From Undaria pinnatifida (Eukaryota; Sar; Phaeophyceae; Laminariales; Alariaceae), in NCBI GenBank assembly GCA_012845835.1, contig JABAKD010000013.1, positions 5,206,628 through 5,270,627 of the forward strand: a stretch of DNA of 64,000 bases, given 5' to 3'. The translations under genes and the position numbers were made by a program. Below the pieces are notes generated by a model. That model was not told the DNA's origin and did no database searches. It saw only the letters and a list, made by a program, of their open reading frames with translations. This document shows, in pieces, positions 11,140-22,504 of the stretch; the first letter of the stretch is position 1; each line of letters opens with the position of its first letter.

Positions 11140-11425
11140 GGTCATCCCACACGTCCTAGGGGGTTTGCACTTTCGGAACCAATGCGTTTCTAGCTGCTGT
11201 TTGTTGAGCTCCTCCTCAAGCGAGAGGAACTACCGGTTACCCTGACGCTTTTGCGAGTGTTATCTGTTTTGGGAAACACAAGCGCACGGGAAGTGTTTGG
11301 TCGCGTGTTGCGCGAGAGAAAATGTTGTCGAAACCATGTCTCTCTCTCTCGGGTGAGAAAGGTATTGAGCTTCTCGCGTTGGGAGCTCAGGAACTTTCCT
11401 CGGCATCCCCTACAGAGGGATGACT
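11140..11425 (+). mobile_element. family B element (B-2)
   Basis: It starts GTCATCCCACACGTCCTAGG and ends CCCCTACAGAGGGATGACTC. Inside are GAGCTCCTCCTCAAGCGAG, AACTACCGGTTA and a degenerate second GAGCTC palindrome. It sits just before a satellite S block. Confidence 0.6.
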
Positions 11426-11509
11426 CCTTCGAGATACATGCAATTCACAGAAGAATGTCAAACATTTTTCTCGGAAGAGCGGCAAGTTGCTTCCCCTACC
11501 CTCACCGCA

Positions 11510-12390
11510 TCGAACGCTTTCGCGTCCGAAACGCGGGTGCGCGCGGGAGTTAACCCCGCAACAAGCGCCAAAACTAGATTAGTTAGATTCCAAGCGCATC
11601 TCCGCGTCCAGGGTTAAAGTCCGGCTAACCCGTGTGTCTCTGCGCGTGGGTGGGAGTTTGTCGTAAACGCTCTCGATGCCAAGAAACCGTGTGCGCTCCA
11701 CAGTGCCGGAGAAAGTTAGTCCATCCCATTCTCTCTCGCTCTCATCACTTTCAAGTAGTTTGGGCGTCCAAAACGCCGGTGAACGCTTATGTTTACCCCG
11801 GCCGAACTCCAAGAAACAAAAAAATCGTCCAAACCGTGGGTTGTAACTTTATTCCACCCTTGTCGTCCAGGCAATGTGTGCTCCGGAAATGCAGGCGCAA
11901 GGTTACCCCCCTCTGGTCACGAAAACAATTCCAAACATTAGTTCGGGCATCCAAAACATGGGAGATAGCGTTTTAAACAAAAGGATGATCTGATTCCCGC
12001 CTCTCTTCGTAACGACAAGTGCTCTAACGCTTGTACGAAATAATGTCGAAATGTCTCGAACGCACGTGCGGGTGGAAGAAACTACACGTCACAAATCCCC
12101 GCAAAAAACATATCATTCAAAACATACGGTGCATGTCCGAAAACGTTCGTCAGGTGGCGGCGCAAGCTTTTATGCCACTCTCACGTCACAAAAATAGTTT
12201 GGGCGCGTCAAAAAACAGAAAAACGTGTCGGATGTGTACAAGTTATTTTCTCCCCCAAGAAAGTTCCCTCAAAGTAGTTCGCACAGGGTTCAAAACACTT
12301 CTTCGGTGTGCAAGGTTTCCCCGATGATGTATCGTTCATGAAAAAAAAGTAGTTCGTGCGCCCGACAAAGCGAGGTTGAAGAGGTGTATC
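11510..12390 (+). repeat. satellite S block 3 (longest, ~12 units)
   Basis: Cores occur at about 11526 (GTCCGAAACGCGGGTGCG), 11766 (GTCCAAAACGCCGGTGAAC), 11829 (GTCCAAACCGTGGGTTG), 11948 (CATCCAAAACATGGGAG) and 12136 (TGTCCGAAAACGTTCGTCAG). Linkers repeatedly read TTCCAAGTAGTTTGGGC or similar. Spacing is near 60-80 bp and divergence is high. Confidence 0.65.
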
Positions 12391-12396
12391 CCATTA

Positions 12397-12706
12397 GACC
12401 AAGGCTATGGGCAGGGGGGGGGGGGACTTTTATCTGCTAACATAATGGCTCGGGGTCACTCGCGCGAGTGCCCCCCCCCCCCCCCCCCCGCGCTGTTCCT
12501 TCCCGGTCTTGCTAAGCTTTTCCTTCTGTTGTGCCTTTGCGAGATGTTAATCCACAACGGGATGGTAAGCTCTACAGTACGCTGCGCCAAGAACATGGTA
12601 CAGAGTATTTTTTGTCCTTGGGGTACGGGAACTCACTCGTGCGAGTAGCTCAACCCTCATACCCCGGTAACGGAAGTGCCCTGTTCCCTACTGTGTAGCC
12701 ATGGCC
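12397..12706 (+). mobile_element. family C element (C-1) interrupting satellite S
   Basis: The left end is GACCAAGGCTATGGGCAGGG and the right end CCTACTGTGTAGCCATGG. Inside are the palindrome CACTCGCGCGAGTG, a poly-C run, AATCCACAACGGGATGGTAA and ACTCGTGCGAGT. Satellite S resumes on the other side. Confidence 0.7.
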
Positions 12707-12734
12707 ATTATGAAATACGATTCGAATTGAAGTA

Positions 12735-13250
12735 CAGTGGGTATTCGGATTGAAGTACAGTGGGTAGTTACCGTGTCCAAAACACGGATTGCCGGTAAAA
12801 CGCATGCCTCCCTCTGCGCAATGTCAAGGGGCTCGTACGAACTGTCACAAAAAAAAAAAAACGTGGGCGACAGGTTGTGTCATTCCCTTCAAGAAAAAAC
12901 GATTCAAAAAGTTCGAGCGTCCGAGACGTGGCTGATGTGCATGCAAGCAAGCATATCGTCCCTCTATCATCAAGTAGTCTGGGTGCCCAAAAACAACATG
13001 GGTACCAACTTTTTTTTTCCAATTTTAATTCCAAGACTTAATTGAAGGTTCCAAAATACAAACTTCGGTGCAAGGTTTTCCCAAACGCTCGTTCCAAAAA
13101 AAATCACAGCACTCTCTGTCGGGAATAATTTCACTCCTATCTTAACGTCCAAAGGTTGCTTGAACATTGACGAGAACAGAGCGGTAGTCGCACAGTTACC
13201 CCCCCCCAAAAAAATGGGTGCTTCTCCCGATCTCATTCCAAGCACGGTTT
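12735..13250 (+). repeat. satellite S block 4
   Basis: Cores at about 12776 (GTCCAAAACACGGATTGCC), 12919 (GTCCGAGACGTGGCTG), 12979 (GTGCCCAAAAACAACATGGG) and 13050 (TTCCAAAATACAAACTTCGG). Just upstream, ATTGAAGTACAGTGGGTA is duplicated about 28 bp apart. Confidence 0.55.
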
Positions 13251-13479
13251 AGGATCTAACGTGCGTCAAAAAGAAGGTATACCCTCCGCCAAAGGCTGCA
13301 CGGTAGGCGAGATGCCAATTGCTAATACGCCCCCCTTTTTCACCAATAGATTTGAGCCAGTCGCACGAGTCACTCTGTACCTCACTGAGGAACATACGTT
13401 TGGCGATATGCTTGGCGCAAGCGGGGCCAACTATATTGCTTTGCGGGTTCATGTCGCCGCGAGATGACAAAGACAGACC

Positions 13480-13860
13480 TGGTAGCACCAAAGACGAAGA
13501 TCGCAAAAGGAACAGGGGGTCGGTTGCTCTCGCGAGTGACTCCAGGCCCCCACTGAAAAAAAAAAAGACCAAAAAAAAACACAATCCCCCTGTCGTAGCG
13601 TGGGTCGTGCGAGTTCGTTCTTCCCATTCCCACTCTACTTCAATAACTAGTACTTTTTGCGAATCGAAAACGTGGGCGCAAAGACATTTTTCACTCTCGG
13701 CCCAACCAATTTGCGGGTCCGAAAATCGGGCGTAAGTTTTTTTTCCCACACCCTCATGCGAAACAATTTTGAACGGATACTTCCAAACGCGCGCGGGTGC
13801 ACACATGGTTTTCCCCAGCAACAAGGACAAAAACAACAACAACAAAAAGTAAAAAGTGAA
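13480..13860. repeat. family C fragment followed by satellite S block 5
   Basis: GATCGCAAAAGGAACAGGGGG and CTCTCGCGAGTGACTCC (about 13499-13548) match part of family C in reverse. S-type cores follow near 13657 (GAATCGAAAACGTGGGCGC), 13716 (GTCCGAAAATCGGGCG) and 13779 (TTCCAAACGCGCGCGGGTG). Confidence 0.5.
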
Positions 13861-14970
13861 CACACACACACACCTGATGTCGCCGATACATACAGGTAGT
13901 ATCACCAAAAGGCAGATTCTACTATCCAGAATGCCAGACACGACGGGCACTTTTCTCACTCATCGCGTGCGAAGTTTTTTTTCTTTCTCCAAGAACGTTG
14001 AAAGGTATAATCACACCGTGTCGTCGGTAGACATTTGGACGCGTTCTTCGATACAGGTGCACCAGTTTTGTTTTCCTCCTCGCCAGTTTTTTTTTTCCTC
14101 CTGAGGCTCCTTCATGCTCAATTGGTGAGCTCTATTACCTCAATTCAAAATTAGAGCTGTGCGTCGGCAAGATTTCACGACTGAAAAATAATAGGTAGGT
14201 AGGTGCCGTTAGCCAGCTAAGTGACCTTCGTCGGCCATTCGGCTGCGAAACCAACTGATGGTTAGCCGACTTGCCTACCAAGTCAGGAGAGAGAAGCAAG
14301 CCAAGTCAGCCCCCCCCGCCCCCGCCCAAGGCCGAGCGGGCCCCGCTCACCCACACTCCGTCCTTCCCACGAGTGTGGAAACGCCAATAAGTCGGATAGC
14401 CGGCACCCCCGGTAAACGACTAAGTACTAGTCCGACTAATAGCTGGACAATAACTCAAGTCGTGCTTCCTCACAGCTGTACAATATACCAGTACTGTTTA
14501 ATTGAGGAAAACGAAGTTAAACCACGATGAACAAATCCTACGGCCCAGATAGGTATACTCGTTTTTTTTGTTTTTTCGACGGTAGAGATGCACTGTTCCT
14601 CCCTTGACTTTGACTGTATTTATTCTCTGGGTGCTGAAGTCAAAAATCCCAACAATCCCCAAGTCCCCTGTTTTTGATCAGTAAGTTCAGGTCTGATTCC
14701 ACCTATTTCTAGCCATCCCCTCCCCAACTCAATCCAAGCTCATAAGCAATTTGGCTCTGTCGCCAATTACTCATCAATTCTGTGTTTTGATCTGACTTAT
14801 AACATTTTTTGGCTCTCAGGCCTCAACCGGTACTTTTGCAAAAAATCGATACCTCACCCGAAGAAAAAAAAAAAAAAATCGGGGAGCAAAACCGAAAGCG
14901 CGAGAGACTCGAGTCGCGTCGACCCACAGCTCTACCCAAAAAAATGCTCGTCTTTTTTATTTGAGGAAAA
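13861..14970. other. no gene recognised
   Basis: I find no known gene or repeat family here. There is a short CA run at 13860-13872, a C-rich patch near 14310, a GGTAGGTAGGTAGGT run near 14190, and an A run near 14866. Confidence 0.45.
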
Positions 14971-15251
14971 GATGCGTGCTACGATGGAGGTGCACCACTT
15001 ATCTTCTGAGGCAGGTTCTTCAATTCTGGGACCTTAAGACTTCTCCATAAAACTGGCCCTTTGGAAGACAAATAAAGCTGCTGCGAAACGGATGCAAAAA
15101 ATCCCACATCTTGGCGAGGTACACGACGATAATCATGCAAAAACAAAACGGCCTAGATTATTTATTTTTTTCCCGGCGATTTTGGGTCAAGGATCCCCCT
15201 CATTCAGAAACCTATTCAGACGAAAACTGCTACGTCTATCGTAGCATGCGT
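14971..15251 (-). mobile_element. family A element, reverse orientation
   Basis: The left end is GATGCGTGCTACGATGGAGG with TGCACCACTT, the family's right end inverted. The right end is GCTACGTCTATCGTAGCATG. Between them lie CCCGGCGATTTTGGGTCAAG and CCCCTCATTCAGAAACC, the inverted forms of the CCTTAACCCAAAATCGTCGG and TTCTGAATGACGGGG landmarks. Confidence 0.65.
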
Positions 15252-15649
15252 CGGAAAACGAAGGTAAGCCACGGAGGCCTAGGACTGCTACAGACGCAAA
15301 CAAAAATTACGGCGATGGAGGGATTAGTCGTTCTACGGTAGCCCCCCGCCCCCAACTTGGCTCCAACGAAATCGCTTGGTTTTGAAACCAGCTCCCGACC
15401 GTGTCTCCTGAAATGCAGTGCCCTGCGCCACAACCCCCCGACGTCGTGGTTCGATAGTCCTTCGGAAACAAACAAAATACGGAGAGTATGTACGTTTTGG
15501 GGCATCCTTCCTCGTGTCGAGCCTCCATAAAACTTCGGTTGAAGAAAATCGATGTTGTTGGGGGAGGCGGGCTATCGTACAATCAGTCGGGTGCACTGTT
15601 TTTTTTGCTTCTTTTTCCCCCTCGAGATTCTTGATTGCGGTAGAGGCCC

Positions 15650-15925
15650 CCCGCGTTACGACTGAGGTGTGCAGTACTAACTTTTTTTTGGACCAAAAGG
15701 TTTTGTGAGTGACGGTGCTGCCCCCCTTAACCCGAAAATGTTGGGATCTTCTTTTTTTTTTTTCGCGAATTTGTTTTTTGACAGACCTAGGCCATGGGAC
15801 TGTCTGTTCACCGGGTTGCACTTTTCGTTCTTCTCGAAATTAGTTTTTCGGGTGGGAAACAGAGCTCCTCATCACGTTGAGAGCCTCGGAAATAAACATT
15901 GGTGTGCACCTCTACATTCCGATTT
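15650..15925 (+). mobile_element. family A element, diverged
   Basis: GCGTTACGACTGAGGTGTGC at the left and GTGCACCTCTACATTCCG at the right. Inside are TGTGAGTGACGGTGCTGC, CCTTAACCCGAAAATG, CCTAGGCCATGGGACTG and GAGCTCCTCATCACGTTGAG. Confidence 0.55.
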
Positions 15926-17176
15926 TTGTTTGTTTTTTGTTTGTTGTTCCCCCCCCTCTGCAAGGTTATCGGCTTGAGCAGCTCTATATACACCCCGCCC
16001 CGAAAAACAAACGATTTGGATCGTAATCCGAAAGCGAAAGAGCCGGCGGACCAAAAACAAACAAAAAAAATCCCATGGCCTCGGTATACAAAACAAAAAA
16101 TATGCATAATATATATAATATTGCAAAATAAATAACAAGAATAGGAAACCTAACGACTCTGGGTCAAGGATAAACACCATTCAGAAAAAAAGCAAGAGCC
16201 AAAGAATGGTAACATTTTTTTTTAATTAATATCTTTTGTCGTACCACGCCGCCATAGAGGCCGCGCTGACACAGCAGGGGGAGAGCTTGAAGGATTACCC
16301 CCCTCTTGCTAGTTGGTGCCCATCCGCGCCTTAAAAAAGGGTTGTCATTTCTTTTCATCCCTCACGCCGAACACCTCAAAGCATCGGTTGCGCTCACCAA
16401 ACGTCGCGCCGAGGATGACAATGGAGGGAGGACTTTTTATCGTTTTGGGCCTCTCTTTGGCCTAAGCTGAGAGTTTTCTGACGACACGCGCTACACGGTG
16501 TCCAGAGGTAAACGGATATTTTTTCTTTTTTTTATGCCCGTCGCTCGCTTAAGGAGCCTTCAAAAAAAAGCAAAATAAAATTTGAAAAAAAACGAAAGTG
16601 ACACGACCCGACGAAAAAATCATATCATATGTCCCAGGTGTACAAGGAAGAAAGAAAGCGCTAAAGGCTGGTTCGCGTAAAAAAAAAACTGCTTCTTCCC
16701 CCGGCGAATGCCACTCGGAACACCCAGTCAAAGGGTCAGCATTTGGCACCGTGTTGACCCCCGTGACCAATTGAAGAGGTTGACATGTGGCCATTTTTTG
16801 TTAACGGCCTCGGGCTGAAAATCAAACATCTTTGCAACTTTTCTTTCTCCTTCTTCGCTTACTAGTCGTAACGCAGACCCAGGGTCACTAAAAGGCAGGC
16901 TTTTATTCTTTCCCCCCCTCACTACGGTACGCGGCTTCATTTTGTTTTTGTGAGAGGACTTCTTTTTTCAGCCCTTTTCTCCCTTTCGTCGACTCGCATT
17001 GAAATTGCTTACCATGATGAACCAGCTGGCTGTCATTGAGTTGCTCATGGAGTTGGGTCATTGCGCGCTATACCTACCGCCAGAAGCATAAGCATTTTCT
17101 CACCCAATAGTGTCGCTTTTTTTCTCTCTCCTCGAATATAATGGCTATCAACCGCGTCACTTAGCTTCGCTGGCTT
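15926..17176. other. no gene recognised
   Basis: A/T-rich homopolymers and small ORFs only. Fragments resembling family A occur near 16430-16490 (CTTTTTATCGTTTTGGGC, TTTTCTGACGACACGC). Confidence 0.45.
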
Positions 17177-17582
17177 CCGTCCGTCCGTCCGTCTCTCAGT
17201 CCGTCCGTCCGTCCGTCAGTCAGACAGTTCGTCTCGTCCGTCCGTCAGTCAGCCAGTTCGTCCCGTCCGTCCGTCCGTCCGTCCGTCCGTCCGTCCGTCC
17301 GTCCGTCCGTCCGTCCGTCCGTCTGTCCGTCCGTCCGTCCGTCCGTCCGTCCGTCCGTCCGTCCGTCCGTCCGTCCGTCCGTCCGTCCGTCCGTCCGTCC
17401 GTCCGTCCGTCCGTCCGTCCGTCCGTCCGTCCGTCCGTCCGATCGTCCGTCCGACCGACCGACCGACCGACCGACCGACCGACCGACCGACCGACCGACC
17501 GACCGACCGACCGACCGACCGACCGACCGACCGACCGCGACCGACCGACCGACCGACCGACCGACCGACCGACCGACCGACC
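17177..17582 (+). repeat. compound microsatellite: (CCGT)n then (CCGA)n
   Basis: CCGT tetramers run with few interruptions to about 17449, then the motif switches by one base to CCGA until 17582. Open frames on both strands (Arg/Pro/Ser or Asp/Gly/Arg strings) are translations of the repeat. Confidence 0.95.
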
Positions 17583-18151
17583 ATCCCACCAAAAAAAACC
17601 CGCTTTTTCGGGTCGACGACTCCAACAACTGCCGCTGTACCATAACCCAAATACACCCCCGCATACGCGCCACTATGATGTAACTCTGGTGGGGGCTCCA
17701 GAGGGACAACCGGCGAAAAGCGAAGGACGATTACATCATTAGTTAAAACGCTTGAACACATCATAAACGGCGATATTATATCTTGAACTAGTGTCATACA
17801 ACGATTGCATCGTAAATGACGAATACATAAATCCCTTACACTGCGATTCCATCATAAACGATTATTTTTCATCATAAATTTTGACCAACACACACCAGCG
17901 GTGAAAAAAAAAACGAAGCCGGCCCGGCACTGAACATTTTCTACAAAAAAAGAAAATTAGCCCTTTTCGCAAGCTTTGTAGTTTCCTGAACATGACGGGG
18001 ACTTCTTAACCCATTTTCAACCCCCTCGAAAAAAAAACGCCATAGTGTTAAGATACGGCCTCGAAAGGCCTGTAATTATCCGAATTCGAGATCATTCGGA
18101 TGGGTTTCGTCTGATAAGGTTGGCCTTTTACATTCGGGAAAGTTGGGAAAT

Positions 18152-18179
18152 AGATCGGAGGCACGCGTACCTCCGATCT
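18152..18179. repeat. perfect hairpin, 10-bp stem
   Basis: AGATCGGAGG and CCTCCGATCT flank the 8-base loop CACGCGTA. The stem is perfect. It is not part of a family I recognise, and its role is unknown. Confidence 0.8.
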
Positions 18180-18301
18180 CAGAAGCCATCCGGAGCTCTG
18201 GTGGAATCGAATAAAGCTACGTCTCTACGAAGGCAAAGAAAGTGAGTACTCTCCGAGGGCCTGCTCAACTGGCGGACCTGCAGGGGGCCCTCTGTGTCCT
18301 C

Positions 18302-18470
18302 GCCCTATAACCTTACAAATGGACCGCCCTACAACCTTACAAATGGCCCGCCCTATAACCTTACAAATGGCCCGCCCTATAACCTTACAAACGGCCCGCC
18401 CTATAACCTTACAAATGGCCCGCCCTATAACCTTACAAATGGCCCGCCCTATGACCTTACAATAGTCTCT
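18302..18470 (+). repeat. 24-bp minisatellite, ~7 units
   Basis: The unit CCCTATAACCTTACAAATGG plus CCCG repeats with point variants. The period is 24 bases, so one frame reads a repeated octapeptide PYNLTNGP. No flanking coding context supports a protein. Confidence 0.9.
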
Positions 18471-18694
18471 TGGCTCCAAGTTTATTGTCCCCGTGTGTCG
18501 GGAGTGCCGTGCTAAAAGGTGCTAAAACGGTTAACCCGAAAAATCGTCGGAAATTTCATTCTTGTTTTCGCAAACAAACAAAAAACATGCTTTTTTTGTA
18601 TGCCTAAGGTATGTTCATCGGGTATATACAAACCTTGCACTTTTCAGTTTAGTGGCAAAAAAAAAAAAAAAGGTCAGGTGTGAAATAAAGCTCC

Positions 18695-18774
18695 TTAACC
18701 CCTTTACACCTGGAAACCCGTTTTTGTATTTGGATTTAGTAAAGGGAGGGGTTCGGGGGCTCTATTGGGGTTAA
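18695..18774 (+). mobile_element. family F mini-element (F-4), both TTAA ends intact
   Basis: It begins TTAACCCCTTTACACCTGG and ends CTCTATTGGGGTTAA, so TTAA flanks both sides; total length is 80 bp. TTAACCCC and GGGGTTAA form terminal inverted repeats. TTAA target duplication is characteristic of the piggyBac superfamily. Confidence 0.75.
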
Positions 18775-19090
18775 GAGTCATCCCACGGTACGGGAAGCAC
18801 GTTTTTCGGGCCAAACGTTTTCTGACCGGTTGAGCTCCTCCAAGTGTGGAACCCTACCGGTTCGTGTGAATAAAAATTAAAAAAAATAAAAAATAAAAAA
18901 TAAAAAAAAACGCAATAGAGTATGTTTCAGGACTAGCACCCGCACAGAAAAGGTTGCTCAGGTTGCGCAAACGAACAATATGCCTTCTTAGTCAGTCATG
19001 TTTCCGTGTGTGAGACAAGATATCGAGCTCCTCACGCCATGAGAGGTCAGAAACTTCTCCTGCGTACGCCCTACCCTGTGCGATGAGATC
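18775..19090 (+). mobile_element. family B element (B-3)
   Basis: It starts GAGTCATCCCACGGTACGG directly after F-4 and ends near CCCTACCCTGTGCGATGAG. Inside are GGTTGAGCTCCTCCAAGTG, a run of AAAT words, GGTTGCGCAAACGAAC and GAGATATCGAGCTCCTCACG. Confidence 0.6.
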
Positions 19091-19515
19091 CCCAAAAATC
19101 TCTCCCAACACTAACTTCAAGTAAAAAAATGGTCCCCAAAAAGGGTTTCCAGCTGTGTACAGGCGTTACGTGAGGAGGACCAGCCTGTCGAGCTCCTAAC
19201 GCCAGGAGAGGTCAGAAACTTCTGCTGCGCCCCCCCTACCGTGTGGGATGAGTCTTGACCCCCTCGATATCCCCCCAAAAATATCTCCCAATACTAAATT
19301 CAAGTAAAAAATGTCCCCAAAAAGGGTTTCCAGCTGTGTAAAGGCGCTACGTGAGGAGGACCAGCCTATTGAGTTCTTCACGCCGGGAGGGGTCAGAACT
19401 TCTGCTGCGTCCCCCTACCGTGTGGGATGAGATCCAAAAAATATCTCCCAACCCTAACTTCAAGAAAAAAATTGTCCCCAAGAAAGGTTTCCAGCTTTGT
19501 AAAGGCGTTAATTGA
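19017..19515 (+). repeat. ~175-bp unit in triplicate, derived from B and F ends
   Basis: Three units each contain a GAGCTCCT(C/A)ACGCC-type segment, GGTCAGAAACTTCT, CTACCGTGTGGGATGAG, a CCCAA(C/T)ACTAA(C/A)TTCAAGTA segment and AAAAAGGGTTTCCAGCTGTG. The repeating unit therefore joins a B right end to an inverted F fragment, so one composite junction was amplified in tandem. Confidence 0.7.
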
Positions 19516-19977
19516 GGAGGCGTGCTCCGATAGGGGTGCACCAATTTTTTTCAGAAGGTCCCTCACTTTCGGAGCGGAAGACCTTCTCGCAAAAACTGAT
19601 TTGTGGACAAAAACAAAACTGCTACTGGTGGTACACCTGACGAAATTTTCCATGGCCTAGGAATACAACGAGAACGTCACGCAAAAAAAAAAAAATGTCG
19701 TTTTTTTCCGAAACTTTGGGTTAAGGAGCCCCGTGAAATTCCGAAATCATTCTCGGACGAAAAAAAGTGTTGACTCTCCATCGTAGCACCAGTCTGAGGA
19801 GGACCAGCTTCCGCAAAAAAAAATAATAATCATGAAAAAAAGAACGACCACCTACTGCTGTAGGAAGACATCCCATCGTTCTAGGTAACACTGGTGCAAG
19901 CAGAGAAGTTTCTGAGCTTTTCTATTAATAGAGCGCGAGGAGCCAACTCAACATCTCACCCCCAAACACGACCTCCA

Positions 19978-21000
19978 AGAGATTTACTCGTTTCGCGCGG
20001 CCCTCCTACCAATTATTGGAGTCCATTCGCGTGCCCCCTCCCCCTCCGACCCCCCACCCGCCCCCCCCCCAAAAAAAGAAAGGAGAAGTTCCCCGTAAAT
20101 TTTTCATTCATACTCGTAGCGCCGATGTTTCCGCGCTTGAGGAGTTCAAACCGCGTGTGGTCAGAAACGTTTCGCCACAAAAACAGCAACCCCCAACGTG
20201 GGAGGACCCACACAAGTGCAGGAGATATGCGCCCCCTTCTCTCAAATGCAAGGAGCTTCCGTACAAAACCCCGCAAGATAGAAACGTTTCGCCCTAAAAA
20301 TTGCAACCCCCAACGTGGGAGGACCCACGCAAGGGCGAGAGATTTACTCGTTTCGCTCGCCCCTTCGACCAATTATTGGAATCCATTCGCGTGCCCCCTC
20401 CCCCTCCGACCCCCCACCCGCCCCCCCCCCAAAAAAAGAAAGGAGAAGTTCCCCGTAAATTTTTCATTCATACTTGTAGCGCCGATGTCTCCGCGCTTGA
20501 GGAGTTCAAACCGCGTGTGGTCAGAAACGTTTCGCCACAAAAACAGCAACCCCCAACGTGGGAGGACCCACACAAGTGCAGGAGATATGCGCCCCCTTCT
20601 CTCAAATGCAAGGAGCTTCCGTACAAAACCCCGCAAGATAGAAATGTTTCGCCCCAAAAAGTGCAACCCCCACCGTGGGAGGACCCACGCAAGGGCAGGA
20701 GATATGCGCCCCCTTCTCTCGAGTGCAAGGAGCTTCTGTACAAAACCCCTCAAGATAGAAACGTTTCGCCCCAAAAAATTGCAACCCCCACCGCGGGAGG
20801 ACCCACACAGGGGCAGGAGATATGCGCGTCCTTCTCTCGAATGCTAGGAGCTTCCGTACAGAACCCCGCAAGATAGAAACGTTTCGCCCCAAAAACTGCA
20901 ACCCCCACCGTGGGAGGACCCACACAAGGGCAGGAGGTATGCGCCCCCTTCTCTCGAATGCAAGGAGCTTCCGTACAAAACCCCGCAAGACAGCGCATCC
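19978..21000 (+). repeat. ~116-bp satellite with a 360-bp larger period
   Basis: GAAACGTTTCGCC-type monomer starts lie near 20163, 20281, 20523, 20642, 20758 and 20877. Units carry CAACCCCCACCGTGGGAGG, GGAGATATGCGCCCCCTTCT and AAGGAGCTTCCGTACAAAAC. A block starting GATTTACTCGTTTCGC at 19981 repeats at 20341. The longest open frame of the window (317 codons, 19894-20847) runs through this array and I do not take it as a gene. Confidence 0.85.
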
Positions 21001-21043
21001 CCCCAGCAAAAGGGGAATAAACACAGCAATCAGGACCGAAAAT

Positions 21044-21294
21044 GAGTCATCCCACGGTCGAGGTTATGCACTTCTTAGCGGCCACGGGGGGGGGGCAAAC
21101 ATTTATGGCCCAGGTGTTGAGCTCGAGCCTAAGGGAAAGGAACTACCGGTTGTTCTTGACACTTTTTTTTCTCTCGAGTATACACTGCTGTACAAAAAAT
21201 ATTTATTTATTTTTCAGGACACTACTGCTGTACTCGTAGCGCGCGCAAAAGTGTTGGTGTATCGGATTGCGCGAACAAGTGCCTTCGAAGTCAC
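21044..21294 (+). mobile_element. family B element, truncated by an A element
   Basis: It starts GAGTCATCCCACGGTCGAGG, contains GAACTACCGGTTGTTC and GGATTGCGCGAACAAGTGCC, and stops where family A begins (GCATGCTACGACAAAGGCG). Confidence 0.55.
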
Positions 21295-22108
21295 GCATGC
21301 TACGACAAAGGCGTTAGGGTATGCCGTTTTTGGCCAAAATGTTTTATGAATGACGGGGCTCCTTAACCTACTAAAATAACTATCGTCGAGAAAAAAAATA
21401 AAAAAACGACACACGCCATTTTTTGTTTTTGTTTTTGTTCACGATTCTCGTTGTGTGTACCCGACTTACTTACCTCGAGGCCATCCTGGGATTTTTCATC
21501 CAAAAGAGTGTGTAGCCCTTTCTTTTCTTTTTTTCCTTCTTCTTTTCGTCGATTTTTTTTTTTCTCCAACAAATCAGTTTTTTTAGGGAGACGGTTTTAA
21601 GCTCCCAAAGAGCCATCCCACGGTACGGGTGCAGCAGAAAGTCCCCGGGTTGCTCACATGAAGAACTCAATATCTCACCCGAAAAATGACTTCGAAGACA
21701 TTCGTTCGCACAATCCGACCAAGCTTCTATGCCTTAGTCCTAAAATACTATGTACTCGTGAAATTGCTTCACTAACCGGTAGTTCCTTACATTAGGAGCT
21801 CAATTGCCCAGGTATACCTTTTTTTGGCGCAAAACGTTCAACCCCTACCGTGGGATGACTCCAAAATTGAGGGGTAGTATTAGAAACATAGAGAACCTCT
21901 ATTGTGGAATAATCAATTTTCGGGGGGTGAGATACCGAGCTCCTCCTGGAGTAGGAACTCAGAAAATTCTTAGAACCTACTGCGCCCCTACCTCTGAACG
22001 ACTCAAATGTGCGGCCAATAAAAATTGGGGGGAGTCGCATAATGTCTTAAGCTCCTAAAGCGAAGAACCTCAAAAAAATGTGGCGCACTATCGTAGCTCG
22101 CGCCTGTG
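21295..22108 (+). mobile_element. family A element interrupted by B sequence
   Basis: The left part runs from GCATGCTACGACAAAGGCG to GGTTTTAAGCTCCCAAAG. The right part resumes at CTTAAGCTCCTAAAGCG and ends GCGCACTATCGTAGCTCGCG. The words TTAAGCTCC(C/T)AAAG at 21597 and 22047 flank the inserted B material like a target duplication. Confidence 0.65.
21610..21863 (-). mobile_element. family B element (B-5) nested in A
   Basis: Its ends are GAGCCATCCCACGGTACGGG and CCCCTACCGTGGGATGACTC. It contains GACTTCGAAGACATTCGTTC, ACTAACCGGTAGTTCC and TTAGGAGCTCAATTGCCC. A second, partial B segment (about 21920-22015) follows before the host element resumes. Confidence 0.7.
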
Positions 22109-22504
22109 CCATATATAGGCCCTGAATACTGCCAGATGTTATGATGGTCTCCGTAGCGGAATGAGTTATCTGAGAAAGGTGGTTTTTCTCGAGAAACGAG
22201 GCGTGAACGCGGAGAGAGTGCATAAACAAACGCAAAAGCGACGTCACCGTCGCCGTCTACACGAAGAAAGGTCTCGACGACGACGATATCTTCTTCCCAG
22301 AAGTCACCCCGCGTTTCCGTCGTGTGCGCCCGCGCCTGGGTTTTGACGCGAAACCGGTCGGCTCAGAATAAACCATCGCACGGGGGGGGGAGCGTACGCC
22401 ATCTTGTACGTCATTATACGGTAAACGGTACTTGCGCAGCGCATTGTAATCCTTGTAACACACGACACGTTAGAGGCCAAAGCTGCGGCAGGGCGGGTCA
22501 CATT

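Noticed and set aside
13249-13959. 236-codon minus frame
   Set aside because: It crosses satellite S and a C fragment and shows no motif.
17110-17797. Long frames of Ser/Arg/Pro or Asp/Gly/Arg repeats on both strands
   Set aside because: They are translations of the CCGT/CCGA microsatellite.
18294-18515. Repeated octapeptide protein (PYNLTNGP units)
   Set aside because: It follows from a 24-bp period; no signal peptide or domain around it.
19894-20847. 317-codon open frame, the longest in the window
   Set aside because: It runs through the 116/360-bp satellite; its peptide repeats are translations of the DNA repeat, and adjacent frames are also open.
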